Of a stretch of DNA of 6,414 nt, positions 1 to 5,650 are shown in pieces. The stretch comes from Candidatus Equihabitans merdae. GTDB taxonomy: Bacteria; Bacillota; Clostridia; Lachnospirales; Lachnospiraceae. Numbering within the stretch: the first letter of the stretch is position 1; every line of letters starts with the position of its first letter. Where the stretch lies: the NCBI GenBank assembly GCA_018065025.1, contig JAGHUB010000136.1:1-6414 (forward strand). Reading direction: 5' to 3'. The notes beneath the pieces were generated by a model. The model did no database searches. It was not told the origin of the DNA and was given only the letters and a program-made list of their open reading frames with translations. Both the position numbers and the translations under genes were made by a program.

Positions 1-43
1 CAATTCGAATCTATTTCTTTGTAAGGTAAATTTTTCCAAATTT

Positions 44-72
44 ATTATATCAAAGATATACATATTTAAGAA
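44..72 (-). promoter_or_regulatory. Extended -10 promoter for a gene off the left edge
   Basis: On the minus strand the hexamer TATAAT (49 to 44) is preceded by TG one base upstream (52-51), giving the TGnTATAAT extended -10 form. The -35 hexamer at 17-base spacing is TTCTTA (72-67), only a partial match to TTGACA, which an extended -10 can tolerate. Transcription would start near 37 and leave through the left edge. No ribosome binding site or start codon is seen before base 1. The promoter follows a strong terminator, as expected for the start of a new transcription unit. Confidence 0.55.
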
Positions 73-89
73 TTGGTACAACTTACCAA
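73..89. promoter_or_regulatory. Operator-like palindrome TTGGTA-N5-TACCAA
   Basis: This is a perfect 6-base inverted repeat, TTGGTA (73-78) and TACCAA (84-89), around the 5-base spacer CAACT. It abuts the weak -35 of the minus-strand promoter at 44-72 and is centred about 44 bases upstream of the predicted transcription start. That position suits an activator helping a poor -35, or a repressor. The spacing does not match FadR (TGGT-N3-ACCA), and I cannot assign the site to a regulator family. Confidence 0.35.
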
Positions 90-107
90 AGAATGGGGAT
101 AATATGC

Positions 108-144
108 AAAAAAACAGCCGTATGGATTAACCACACGACTGTTT
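108..144 (-). terminator. Rho-independent terminator of the LRR/CWB2 gene
   Basis: On the minus strand a 14-bp stem (144-131 with 125-112) closes a 5-base loop (TTAAT) and runs into seven consecutive T residues (114-108). Two of the pairs are G-U wobbles that form only in the minus-strand RNA, which supports this direction. It begins 19 bases after the stop codon of the surface-protein gene. Confidence 0.92.
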
Positions 145-163
145 CTATATTGCACTTTTTGAT

Positions 164-1867
164 CTAATACCCAACCATATCCATGATGTCTGCATCTGAG
201 ATCAGTTTTTCTCCGCCGAGAATACCAAGCTCCAGTTTAAAATCTTTCCTCATCATTTTTCTCAGATATTGTCCCGCAGTCTGCGTATTACCGCCGCCTG
301 TCAGAATCAATGCAGAATGATTGGCATAAGCCAGAGCACCTCCGGACAATCCATCCGGGAAATTCCAGGCATAAGCCAGATAATATTCTTTTGCCTCGGG
401 TATGAATCTTTCAGCAATCAAGACAGATGTTTCATAACGCGTAGCACCTGCCAGACGAGAGACTGATTTAATGCCACAGCTTAAGAGTTCCTCTTCTATT
501 CCATCAGAAACCGCCTTATCACCGCCAAGAATATAATGCTCAGTGAACCGGTGGTCCATCAACCACTCACGTTGGGCATCCGTCAACTCATCACCCACGA
601 TCATCATGGGCAGGCCTGTGGCTGAAGCTGATAAGCTATCGGCATAATTTGTGCCACTTGCCACCAGGAAAGCATCATAAGGCCACACGCCGGCCTCGTC
701 TAAGATAGCCAGGTTCGTGGCGTAGCGATCGGCTCCCGCCAGACGCTTTACCTCATATTGGGATAACATTTGCTCCACAGCAGAGGAAACCGCAGCTTCT
801 CCACCCAGGATATAAACTTTGCCGCCATTTCCCAGATGGCTCTTAATATAATTAACCGATGCTGAGGGCGAACCATTATCCACTAAAATGATGGGCGCAC
901 GATTCTTAGCTGCCAGGTATGAGCCGGTCAATGCATCCGGAAACTTCCAGGCATCGGCCAATATCACGGTATCAAACTTGACGTCATCTCTACTGGGCAT
1001 CAATTCTGCTGCCATAAGAGAAGTCTGAACCCGATCTGTACCGGCAATGCGATACTTAAGTCCCATAACCTTTTCATAAAGATCAGGATCGGCAACCCAC
1101 TCATTACCCTTTCCAAACAGAGGATGAAGTGACAGCGGATTCCAGCTAATAACCTTTTCAAGGGCATTACGCCCCGCAAAAGCATTATCACCGACTCTTT
1201 CCAGGCTGACAGGGAACTCCATATAGGCAAGGCCAGTGCAATCAGCAAAGGCTTCATGATCGATGTTCTTAAGTCCTTCAGCAAACACCAGACTGGTAAG
1301 TCCCGTACAATTTCTGAATGCTTCATAACTAATGGTTTCCAGCCCTTCAGAAAATTCGATTTCTTTAAGTCCGATGCAGTTCTTAAAAGCATATCCGTCG
1401 ATGGTTCTAATGTTTCCGGGTAATGTCAGTTTGGTTAAGCCAGTGCAGCCATTAAAAGCATGGACACCAATAGTTTCCAGACTGCCGGGGAATGTTATGC
1501 TGGTTAAGCCGGTGCATTTGGCAAATGCGCACCAGTCGATACTTTTGACCGTATTTGGGATAGTGACCTCTTTCAGTTTAGTGCATTCATAAAAGGCATA
1601 TTCGTCGATATTGGTAATGCCGTATTCAATTTCTGCCGAAACGATGTCCGTACCCCAAGGTGCTGCTCCACCGCCTGTATTGGTCATAGCTCCGGTACCG
1701 CTGATGGTGAGATGTTGATTCTCATCCACATTCCAGGTGAGCTGGCCATAAGTACCACTGGTTTCCTGACCGACCCACTTGTTGATGGTCTCTTCCGCCA
1801 AAGCAGGTGTCGCCATTAAACTTATCGCCAAAACTAATGGAAGCAAAATCCCGATGCATTTTCTCAA
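164..1867 (-). CDS. Secreted BspA-like leucine-rich-repeat protein with three CWB2 repeats
   Basis: Probable surface protein of 567 residues. Residues 1-24 form a Sec signal peptide (basic MRK, hydrophobic core, cleavage after ALA at 22-24). A BspA-type lead-in follows (about 36-86, with LTISGTGAM), then seven 23-residue leucine-rich repeats of the TpLRR/LRR_5 type (about 87-247) with the recurring pattern I--AF--C--L--I-F---L. Residues about 271-567 hold three CWB2 (PF04122) units, marked by YRIAGTDR (272), RLAGADRY (375) and RLAGATRY (471) and by the ILGG turns at 353, 446 and 549. CWB2 repeats hold S-layer-associated proteins to the wall through secondary polymers in Clostridia. BspA-type LRRs often mediate binding to host or microbial partners, so an adhesin-like role is plausible but inferred. 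The start is TTG at 1867-1865, chosen because AGAAGG lies 8 bases upstream; the first ATG (codon 18) would destroy the signal peptide. A strong terminator follows, and the gene appears to be monocistronic. Confidence 0.95.
   Translation of the reverse strand: MRKCIGILLPLVLAISLMATPALAEETINKWVGQETSGTYGQLTWNVDENQHLTISGTGAMTNTGGGAAPWGTDIVSAEIEYGITNIDEYAFYECTKLKEVTIPNTVKSIDWCAFAKCTGLTSITFPGSLETIGVHAFNGCTGLTKLTLPGNIRTIDGYAFKNCIGLKEIEFSEGLETISYEAFRNCTGLTSLVFAEGLKNIDHEAFADCTGLAYMEFPVSLERVGDNAFAGRNALEKVISWNPLSLHPLFGKGNEWVADPDLYEKVMGLKYRIAGTDRVQTSLMAAELMPSRDDVKFDTVILADAWKFPDALTGSYLAAKNRAPIILVDNGSPSASVNYIKSHLGNGGKVYILGGEAAVSSAVEQMLSQYEVKRLAGADRYATNLAILDEAGVWPYDAFLVASGTNYADSLSASATGLPMMIVGDELTDAQREWLMDHRFTEHYILGGDKAVSDGIEEELLSCGIKSVSRLAGATRYETSVLIAERFIPEAKEYYLAYAWNFPDGLSGGALAYANHSALILTGGGNTQTAGQYLRKMMRKDFKLELGILGGEKLISDADIMDMVGY
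1127..1609 (-). repeat. Seven in-frame 69-base leucine-rich repeats
   Basis: Within the surface-protein gene, seven consecutive 23-codon units begin at residues 87, 110, 133, 156, 179, 202 and 225. Each starts with I or V and carries AF at unit positions 5-6 or close to them, and all but the last have the C-x-x-L core (for example AFNGCTGL, AFRNCTGL). The protein repeat is strict but the DNA has diverged, so these look like old internal duplications held by protein structure. The last unit is degenerate (AFAGRNAL, no Cys) and caps the array before the CWB2 region. Confidence 0.85.
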
Positions 1868-1884
1868 TTCAACAACCTTCTTTC
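1865..1884 (-). promoter_or_regulatory. Ribosome binding site that fixes a TTG start
   Basis: The minus strand reads GAAAGAAGG (1884-1876), then 8 bases, then TTG (1867-1865), then AGA AAA TGC. The Shine-Dalgarno match and spacing fit the TTG. No ATG or GTG start in this frame keeps the signal peptide. Confidence 0.75.
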
Positions 1885-1892
1885 AGTTCCAC

Positions 1893-1929
1893 AAAAAATA
1901 ACTAAAGAAAGAATGCTTCCGCATTCTTT
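1893..1929 (-). terminator. Possible terminator after hypA (hairpin with GGAA loop)
   Basis: On the minus strand a perfect 9-bp stem AAAGAATGC / GCATTCTTT (1929-1921 with 1916-1908) closes a GGAA tetraloop of the stable GNRA class. A T-rich tail follows, but its run of six T (1898-1893) lies about 9 bases past the stem, so termination may be weak. It is the last of four hairpins between hypA and the surface-protein gene. Confidence 0.45.
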
Positions 1930-1932
1930 TGA

Positions 1933-2005
1933 TGTCACTCCGCGACACGGCCCCCGATCAAAGATCGGGGTAAATACTCAGGCAACTGCCTGATCAGCAG
2001 TTGCC
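1933..2005 (-). repeat. Three tandem stem-loops downstream of hypA
   Basis: In minus-strand order: a perfect 9-bp stem GGCAACTGC / GCAGTTGCC (2005-1997 with 1989-1981, 7-base loop); a perfect 8-bp stem CCCCGATC / GATCGGGG (1970-1963 with 1959-1952, loop TTT); and a 6-bp stem TGTCGC / GTGACA (1947-1942 with 1938-1933, loop GGA). The last contains a G-U pair that forms only in minus-strand RNA. None of the three is followed directly by a U tract, so they are not ordinary terminators. They could be mRNA 3'-end processing or stabilising structures, a small RNA, or a copy of a dispersed intergenic repeat. I see no convincing promoter for the surface-protein gene here. Confidence 0.6.
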
Positions 2006-2027
2006 CAAGTCAAACATTTTTCTAATT

Positions 2028-2372
2028 CTATTCCACCGCTATTTCTTTGATATTTACCTCATTTCCCTGTTGCAGGTACGTTTTGTCACTGCCGCAATGG
2101 GGGCAGATCTTTCCCTGAGGAACGGTGGGGTATGTCTGTTGGCAGGCTTCGCAATAGGTGATAGCAGGGATGCGCTCCACGATCAACTCACAGTTATGGA
2201 GGATCTCTACTCTCTTGCAATGCCAGTTCCAGACATCGATCAGGTATTCCGGAATAACCGTGGATACCTCACCGAGTTCTAATGTTACAGAGCACACGTG
2301 CTCTGCCTGATTTTCTTTAGCCACTTCCACAACCGCATCAGCGATGTGGAAGGTTACGCCCAATTCATGCAT
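2028..2372 (-). CDS. hypA: HypA, hydrogenase maturation nickel metallochaperone
   Basis: Complete 114-residue protein, the usual length for HypA/HybF. In the known family it receives or delivers nickel together with the GTPase HypB when the active site of [NiFe]-hydrogenase is built in the cytoplasm; in some bacteria it also feeds urease. It begins with the invariant MHE, whose amino terminus, His2 and neighbouring residues bind nickel. A zinc-binding fold follows, with C74-x2-C77 and C90-x2-C93 (in CPHCGS), and the tail GNEVNIKEIAVE is typical. Its ATG lies 3 bases after the oxidoreductase stop codon, and only a weak AAGAAGAG precedes it inside the upstream gene, so translation is probably coupled. 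HypB, HypC-F and hydrogenase subunits are not in the window, so its client enzyme must be elsewhere. Confidence 0.96.
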   Translation of the reverse strand: MHELGVTFHIADAVVEVAKENQAEHVCSVTLELGEVSTVIPEYLIDVWNWHCKRVEILHNCELIVERIPAITYCEACQQTYPTVPQGKICPHCGSDKTYLQQGNEVNIKEIAVE

Positions 2373-2375
2373 GTC

Positions 2376-5198
2376 TTAGCTCTTCTTTACCACTTTGATG
2401 ATGGACTGACCAAGACGCTTACCGGCCATGGAAGCGATGCCTTTGAGCTTATCTTCGGCACGCATCATGTTGGAGCATTCCGGATGATCACGGTGCAGGT
2501 GGATGGCATCGAATTCGCATCTGGTTGTGCAGACACCGCAGCCGATACACTTGTTGGGATCTACCCAGCTGGCGCCGCAGCCCAGACATCTGGCTGTCTC
2601 GATCTTGACCTGTTCTTCTGTCAATGTCTTGTGGGCATCGCGGAAGGAATGCGGATCAATAGTCTCATCCATACCGGCTTCCTGACGACCTGCCTTGTCG
2701 TAGTTGACAACGGAGATATCGTCTTTGTCCAGCATGATGAAGTCACGGCGGTTACGACCGATTCTCATATCGGCACCCATGTGTACCCAACGATGCAGAG
2801 ATTCAGCTGCGCACTTACCATCTTCGATGGCATCGGTGGCGAAGCTGGGACCGTGGAAGACGTCGCCGCCTACGAAGATGTCCGGTTCAGCTGTCTGATA
2901 GGTCAGAGAATCGGCTACCGGATAATTACCGTGCCAGAATTCAACCTTAGTATCTTTAAGCAGGTTGCCCCATTCGATGGCCTGACCGATGGCGAAGACG
3001 ATATGATCAGCCTTCAGTTCCATAGTGACTTCTTCATCATAAAGGGGTGAGAACTTACCTGTTTCGGGATCGATAGTCTGAGTACATTTCTTGAAAATGA
3101 TGCCGCAAACGTGACCATTTTCGTCTGTAAGAACTTCCTTGGGACCCCAGCTGTTGCAAATGTCAATGTTTTCTTCCAGTGTTTCGGCGATTTCATTCTT
3201 GGAAGCCGGCATTGTAGCACGGTCTTCAAGACATACCATAGAAACTTTGGAAGCACCCAGTCTGGAAGCTGTCTTAGCGCAGTCAACGGCAACGTTACCG
3301 CCACCTACGACAACAACTTCGCCTTCCATGCTGGTGGTGATACCTTCAGCGGCATCATGGAGGAAGCTGACGGCAATGTCAGTACCTTCGGCATTTTCAC
3401 CGGGAACGCCCGGCAGACGGCCACCCTGGCAGCCGATGGCGATGTAGAAGGCCTGATAACCCTGATCACGGAGTTCCTGGATGGTGACATCTTTACCAAC
3501 TTCAACACCGCGCTTGATTTCAACACCAAGTTCACGAATAACGTCGATTTCAGCTTTGAGAACGTCTTTTTCCAGCTTGAATGACGGAATACCATACATC
3601 AGCATACCGCCGGGACGAAGGTTCTTCTCAAAGATAGTGGGCTTGTAACCTCTGGTGGCCAGATAGTAGGCAGCAGACAGACCTGCGGGGCCTGAACCGA
3701 TGATGGCGATCTTCTGATCCCACTGTTTCAGACGGTTAGAGGCGATGACGACAGGCGGGATATAACGTGTTTCGGCCTTCAGATCCTGTTCGGCGATGAA
3801 CTTCTTAACGGCATCGATGGAAACAGCCTGGTCGATGCTGCCACGTGTGCAGGCATCTTCGCAGCGCTTGTTACAGATACGACCGCAGATAGCCGGCAGG
3901 GGATTGTCCTTCTTGATGAGAGCAAGGGCATCCTGATAACGCCCCTGAGCAGCCATCTTCAGATAACCCTGAACAGCTACATGAGCCGGACATGCTGTCT
4001 TACAGGGAGCAGTACCCTTGTCGTAGCAGTTCTTTCTGTTGTTGTCACGATAATCCGGATCCCAATGTTCCGGACCCCAGCTGATGGAGTTGGGCAGTTC
4101 GTGCTTAGGATAATTGATGGGTTTACCCTTAGCGTTGCACAGTTTCTGACCCAGCTTAACAGCACCGGCAGGACAGATTTCAACACATTTACCGCAAGCT
4201 ACGCAGTTGTCTTTCTCAACCTTGGCTGTATAAGCAGATCTTGACAGGTTGGGTGTGTTGAAAAGCTGTGATGTACGCAGAGCATTACAGATATTGACGT
4301 TGCAGTTGCAGATACCGAAGATCTTGTTTTCACCATCGATGTTTGTGATCTGGTGAACAAAACCATTTTCATCGGCTACCTGCAGGATATGCATGGCTTC
4401 TTCATAGGTGATGTCATGACCCTTACCGGTCTCACGACAATAGTCGGCAAAGTCACCAACGCCGATGCACCAGCACTGTTCGTCATCGCCGCAGCCTTCG
4501 CCCATAGCAGCACGGCTGACACGACATGAACACTGACCAACACCGATGTGGCCTTCGTATTTCTTAAGCCAATAACTAATATGTTCGATATCCAGGGTAT
4601 TATTTTCCATGGAAATGGCTTTTTCTACGGGAATGACGTGCATACCGACACCGCCGCCACCGGGAGGCAGCAGATGTGTCTTCCCCTCCAGAGGGATGTA
4701 TGTCATGCGTTCGAAGAAGTAACCCAGTTCCGGATGGTCACGAAGACGCTTGTTGCCTTCCGGACCTTCTTCCATGTTCAGAAGTTCGGCAGAGCCGGGA
4801 ACAAACATAACCAGATAATAACGACGTTCAGACTGGGGAGCTGTACGGCCATTATGGTCATAATGATAACCATAGTCGTATTCCAGAAGACCTGTGTAGC
4901 TCATCTCATCCAGCAGTTCCTGGAAATGTTCTTTCTCTTCTTCCTTAACATTGCAGAGCTTCCACAGCTCGCTGATGGTGTAAGGATGACGCAGATCCAT
5001 CTTCAAAGCGATGTCTGCCATCTCATCTGTAACAAAACAGGCAAGACCCCAATATTCAGGATCGTCTGTTGTAATACCTTTGATCTTGTGTTCGACCACG
5101 TCTGTGATCTTGCGGCCCAGCTTGAGAATCTTCTCGCGAGGCGGTTCACCTTTATGAGGCGGGTTAAGTGCGCGTTTCTTTAATTCCTGATCGATCAT
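2376..5198 (-). CDS. Multidomain Fe-S/FAD NAD(P)H oxidoreductase, GltD-like
   Basis: Cytoplasmic flavo-iron-sulfur protein of 940 residues. Residues about 50-120 look like a small winged-helix-type segment. Residues 223-304 hold nine Cys, including three CxC pairs (223/225, 242/244, 297/299), resembling Fe-S modules of stand-alone anaerobe ferredoxin-like proteins. A ferredoxin motif follows: C332-x2-C335-x2-C338-x3-C342-P. Residues about 390-480 match the GltD/dihydropyrimidine dehydrogenase N-terminal Fe-S domain (C399, C403, C438, C442, C446, C450). The GltD core has an FAD site GSGPAG (501-506), GIPSFKLEKDVL (536-547), an NAD(P)H site VVGGGNVAVD (630-639) and the FAD motif FVGGDVF (775-781). 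The C-terminus adds C871-x2-C874 and C884-x2-C887-x2-C890-x3-C894. The family moves electrons between NAD(P)H, FAD and Fe-S clusters. No glutamate synthase large subunit or NfnA partner is present, so glutamate synthesis is unlikely; a role in hydrogenase or ferredoxin electron flow is inferred from cotranscribed hypA. The ATG at 5198 is supported by AGAGGAG 8 bases upstream. Confidence 0.95.
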   Translation of the reverse strand: MIDQELKKRALNPPHKGEPPREKILKLGRKITDVVEHKIKGITTDDPEYWGLACFVTDEMADIALKMDLRHPYTISELWKLCNVKEEEKEHFQELLDEMSYTGLLEYDYGYHYDHNGRTAPQSERRYYLVMFVPGSAELLNMEEGPEGNKRLRDHPELGYFFERMTYIPLEGKTHLLPPGGGGVGMHVIPVEKAISMENNTLDIEHISYWLKKYEGHIGVGQCSCRVSRAAMGEGCGDDEQCWCIGVGDFADYCRETGKGHDITYEEAMHILQVADENGFVHQITNIDGENKIFGICNCNVNICNALRTSQLFNTPNLSRSAYTAKVEKDNCVACGKCVEICPAGAVKLGQKLCNAKGKPINYPKHELPNSISWGPEHWDPDYRDNNRKNCYDKGTAPCKTACPAHVAVQGYLKMAAQGRYQDALALIKKDNPLPAICGRICNKRCEDACTRGSIDQAVSIDAVKKFIAEQDLKAETRYIPPVVIASNRLKQWDQKIAIIGSGPAGLSAAYYLATRGYKPTIFEKNLRPGGMLMYGIPSFKLEKDVLKAEIDVIRELGVEIKRGVEVGKDVTIQELRDQGYQAFYIAIGCQGGRLPGVPGENAEGTDIAVSFLHDAAEGITTSMEGEVVVVGGGNVAVDCAKTASRLGASKVSMVCLEDRATMPASKNEIAETLEENIDICNSWGPKEVLTDENGHVCGIIFKKCTQTIDPETGKFSPLYDEEVTMELKADHIVFAIGQAIEWGNLLKDTKVEFWHGNYPVADSLTYQTAEPDIFVGGDVFHGPSFATDAIEDGKCAAESLHRWVHMGADMRIGRNRRDFIMLDKDDISVVNYDKAGRQEAGMDETIDPHSFRDAHKTLTEEQVKIETARCLGCGASWVDPNKCIGCGVCTTRCEFDAIHLHRDHPECSNMMRAEDKLKGIASMAGKRLGQSIIKVVKKS

Positions 5199-5219
5199 AA
5201 AATATTCTCCTCTTATGCT

Positions 5220-5234
5220 GTACGTAGGGCGTAC
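5220..5234 (-). promoter_or_regulatory. Leader dyad GTACG-N5-CGTAC
   Basis: A perfect 5-base inverted repeat (5220-5224 and 5230-5234) lies at the predicted 5' end of the oxidoreductase mRNA, between the start of transcription near 5236 and the ribosome binding site. It could be an mRNA 5' hairpin that stabilises the transcript or a protein-binding site just downstream of the start. It leaves the Shine-Dalgarno AGAGGAG exposed, so it is not an obvious translation switch. Confidence 0.35.
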
Positions 5235-5242
5235 TCTTGATG

Positions 5243-5271
5243 ATTATAACAGAGAGTATGACCGATAAACT
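5243..5271 (-). promoter_or_regulatory. Extended -10 promoter of the oxidoreductase-hypA operon
   Basis: On the minus strand TGTTATAAT (5251-5243) is a perfect extended -10. The -35 at 17-base spacing, AGTTTA (5271-5266), is poor. Transcription would begin near 5236, leaving a leader of about 38 bases that contains the dyad at 5220-5234 and the Shine-Dalgarno AGAGGAG. A further imperfect inverted repeat, GTACTCT (5231-5237) with AGAGTAT (5253-5259), brackets the -10 hexamer and could be an operator. Confidence 0.65.
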
Positions 5272-5314
5272 AGCCCAAAAGTTAAGATTTGAGAAGTCTC
5301 TTATGACATAAAGA

Positions 5315-5347
5315 ACAGCCTTGGTGAACGAAGGCAGCCAAGGCTGT
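5315..5347 (-). repeat. 10-bp perfect stem-loop upstream of the operon promoter
   Basis: ACAGCCTTGG (5315-5324) pairs perfectly with CCAAGGCTGT (5338-5347) around a 13-base loop. On the minus strand the stem is followed by TCTTTATG, too few T residues for a good terminator. It sits about 80 bases upstream of the predicted start of oxidoreductase transcription. It could be a weak third terminator, part of a structured RNA, or the end of a repeat element. Confidence 0.5.
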
Positions 5348-5394
5348 GCGTCCACCAAATGTCTGCCTGTGTGCAAGCACCCGCAGCCACGAAA

Positions 5395-5522
5395 GCTCAT
5401 CGTATACACAAAAAAGGATTGGAGGGCAGATCCATCCAATCCTGTGAAATCAACGATTCGATAACAAGGTTTCTGCTTTTGAATCCAGTAGGCTGACTCG
5501 ATTTGTATGCTCATCGCATACA
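5395..5522. repeat. Direct repeat pair GCTCATCGYATACA
   Basis: Two 14-base copies, at 5395-5408 and 5509-5522, differ at one position (T or C) and are 114 bases apart. Each lies on the minus strand just after a terminator hairpin and its T tract: 11 bases after the stem at 5534-5560, and 6 bases after the stem at 5415-5443. The right-hand copy is also one arm of a 7-bp hairpin, TGTATGC (5504-5510) with GCATACA (5516-5522). This suggests a duplicated hairpin plus tag module. Confidence 0.5.
5410..5443 (-). terminator. Rho-independent terminator with six T
   Basis: On the minus strand a perfect 9-bp stem AGGATTGGA / TCCAATCCT (5443-5435 with 5423-5415) closes an 11-base loop and runs directly into T residues (5415-5410). 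It lies about 200 bases past the hydrolase stop and behind another terminator, so it is either a backup or the end of an unrecognised short transcript starting between 5533 and 5444. Confidence 0.8.
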
Positions 5523-5528
5523 TAACTG

Positions 5529-5560
5529 AAAAGGCCCCGGTGGCGGAAGCCATCCGGGGC
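5529..5560 (-). terminator. Terminator of the alpha/beta hydrolase gene
   Basis: On the minus strand GCCCCGG (5560-5554) pairs with CCGGGGC (5540-5534). After one bulged A the stem continues as TGGC / GCCA (5552-5549 with 5544-5541) around the loop TTCC. Four T (5532-5529) follow after one C. It lies 90 bases after the hydrolase stop. The short T run makes it weaker than the hairpin at 5410-5443. Confidence 0.7.
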
Positions 5561-5650
5561 ATAAAATCAAGGATTAAGTATTAAAAGTTTCAAATGAAGT
5601 GGTCAATAAACCGGAAAGGTCTGGGCAACTACAATTGAGAGATCAAATAA

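Larger units (their letters stand above)
5199..5650. other. 452-base intergenic region, hairpin-rich, no gene seen
   Basis: No convincing coding sequence lies between the hydrolase stop and the oxidoreductase start. Read on the minus strand it holds a GC-rich terminator (5529-5560), a 7-bp hairpin (5504-5522), a second terminator with six T (5410-5443), a 10-bp hairpin (5315-5347), an odd-centred palindrome TTATGACATAA (5301-5311), and the promoter and leader of the oxidoreductase (5199-5271). The 90 bases between the two terminators and the roughly 60 between 5348 and 5409 have no assigned function. Confidence 0.7.

Noticed and set aside
1127..1609. CRISPR-like array from the regular 69-base periodicity
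   Set aside because: The units are contiguous coding repeats without spacers, diverged at DNA level and in frame with an LRR protein.
2298..3050. 250-residue open frame on the plus strand
   Set aside because: It lies fully antisense to the oxidoreductase and hypA, whose motifs are unmistakable. Its protein has no recognisable domain, and the other plus-strand frames over this gene look the same: a by-product of codon bias.
4548..5183. 211-residue open frame on the plus strand
   Set aside because: It is antisense to the N-terminal module of the oxidoreductase, with no domain and no plausible upstream signals.
5238..5251. FNR/CRP-like box TTGATGATTATAAC over the -10
   Set aside because: It matches TTGAT-N4-ATCAA at only 8 of 10 positions, and much of it is the -10 hexamer itself, so the resemblance may be chance.
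5348..5409. Possible SRP RNA, 6S RNA or riboswitch in the intergenic region
   Set aside because: I found no conserved SRP tetraloop motif, no long 6S-type hairpin with central bulge and no known aptamer core; only separate short hairpins are visible.
5164..5562. 132-residue open frame on the minus strand in the intergenic region
   Set aside because: It reads through two terminators, the operon promoter and the ribosome binding site and overlaps the oxidoreductase start. It has no good ribosome binding site and no recognisable protein motif.
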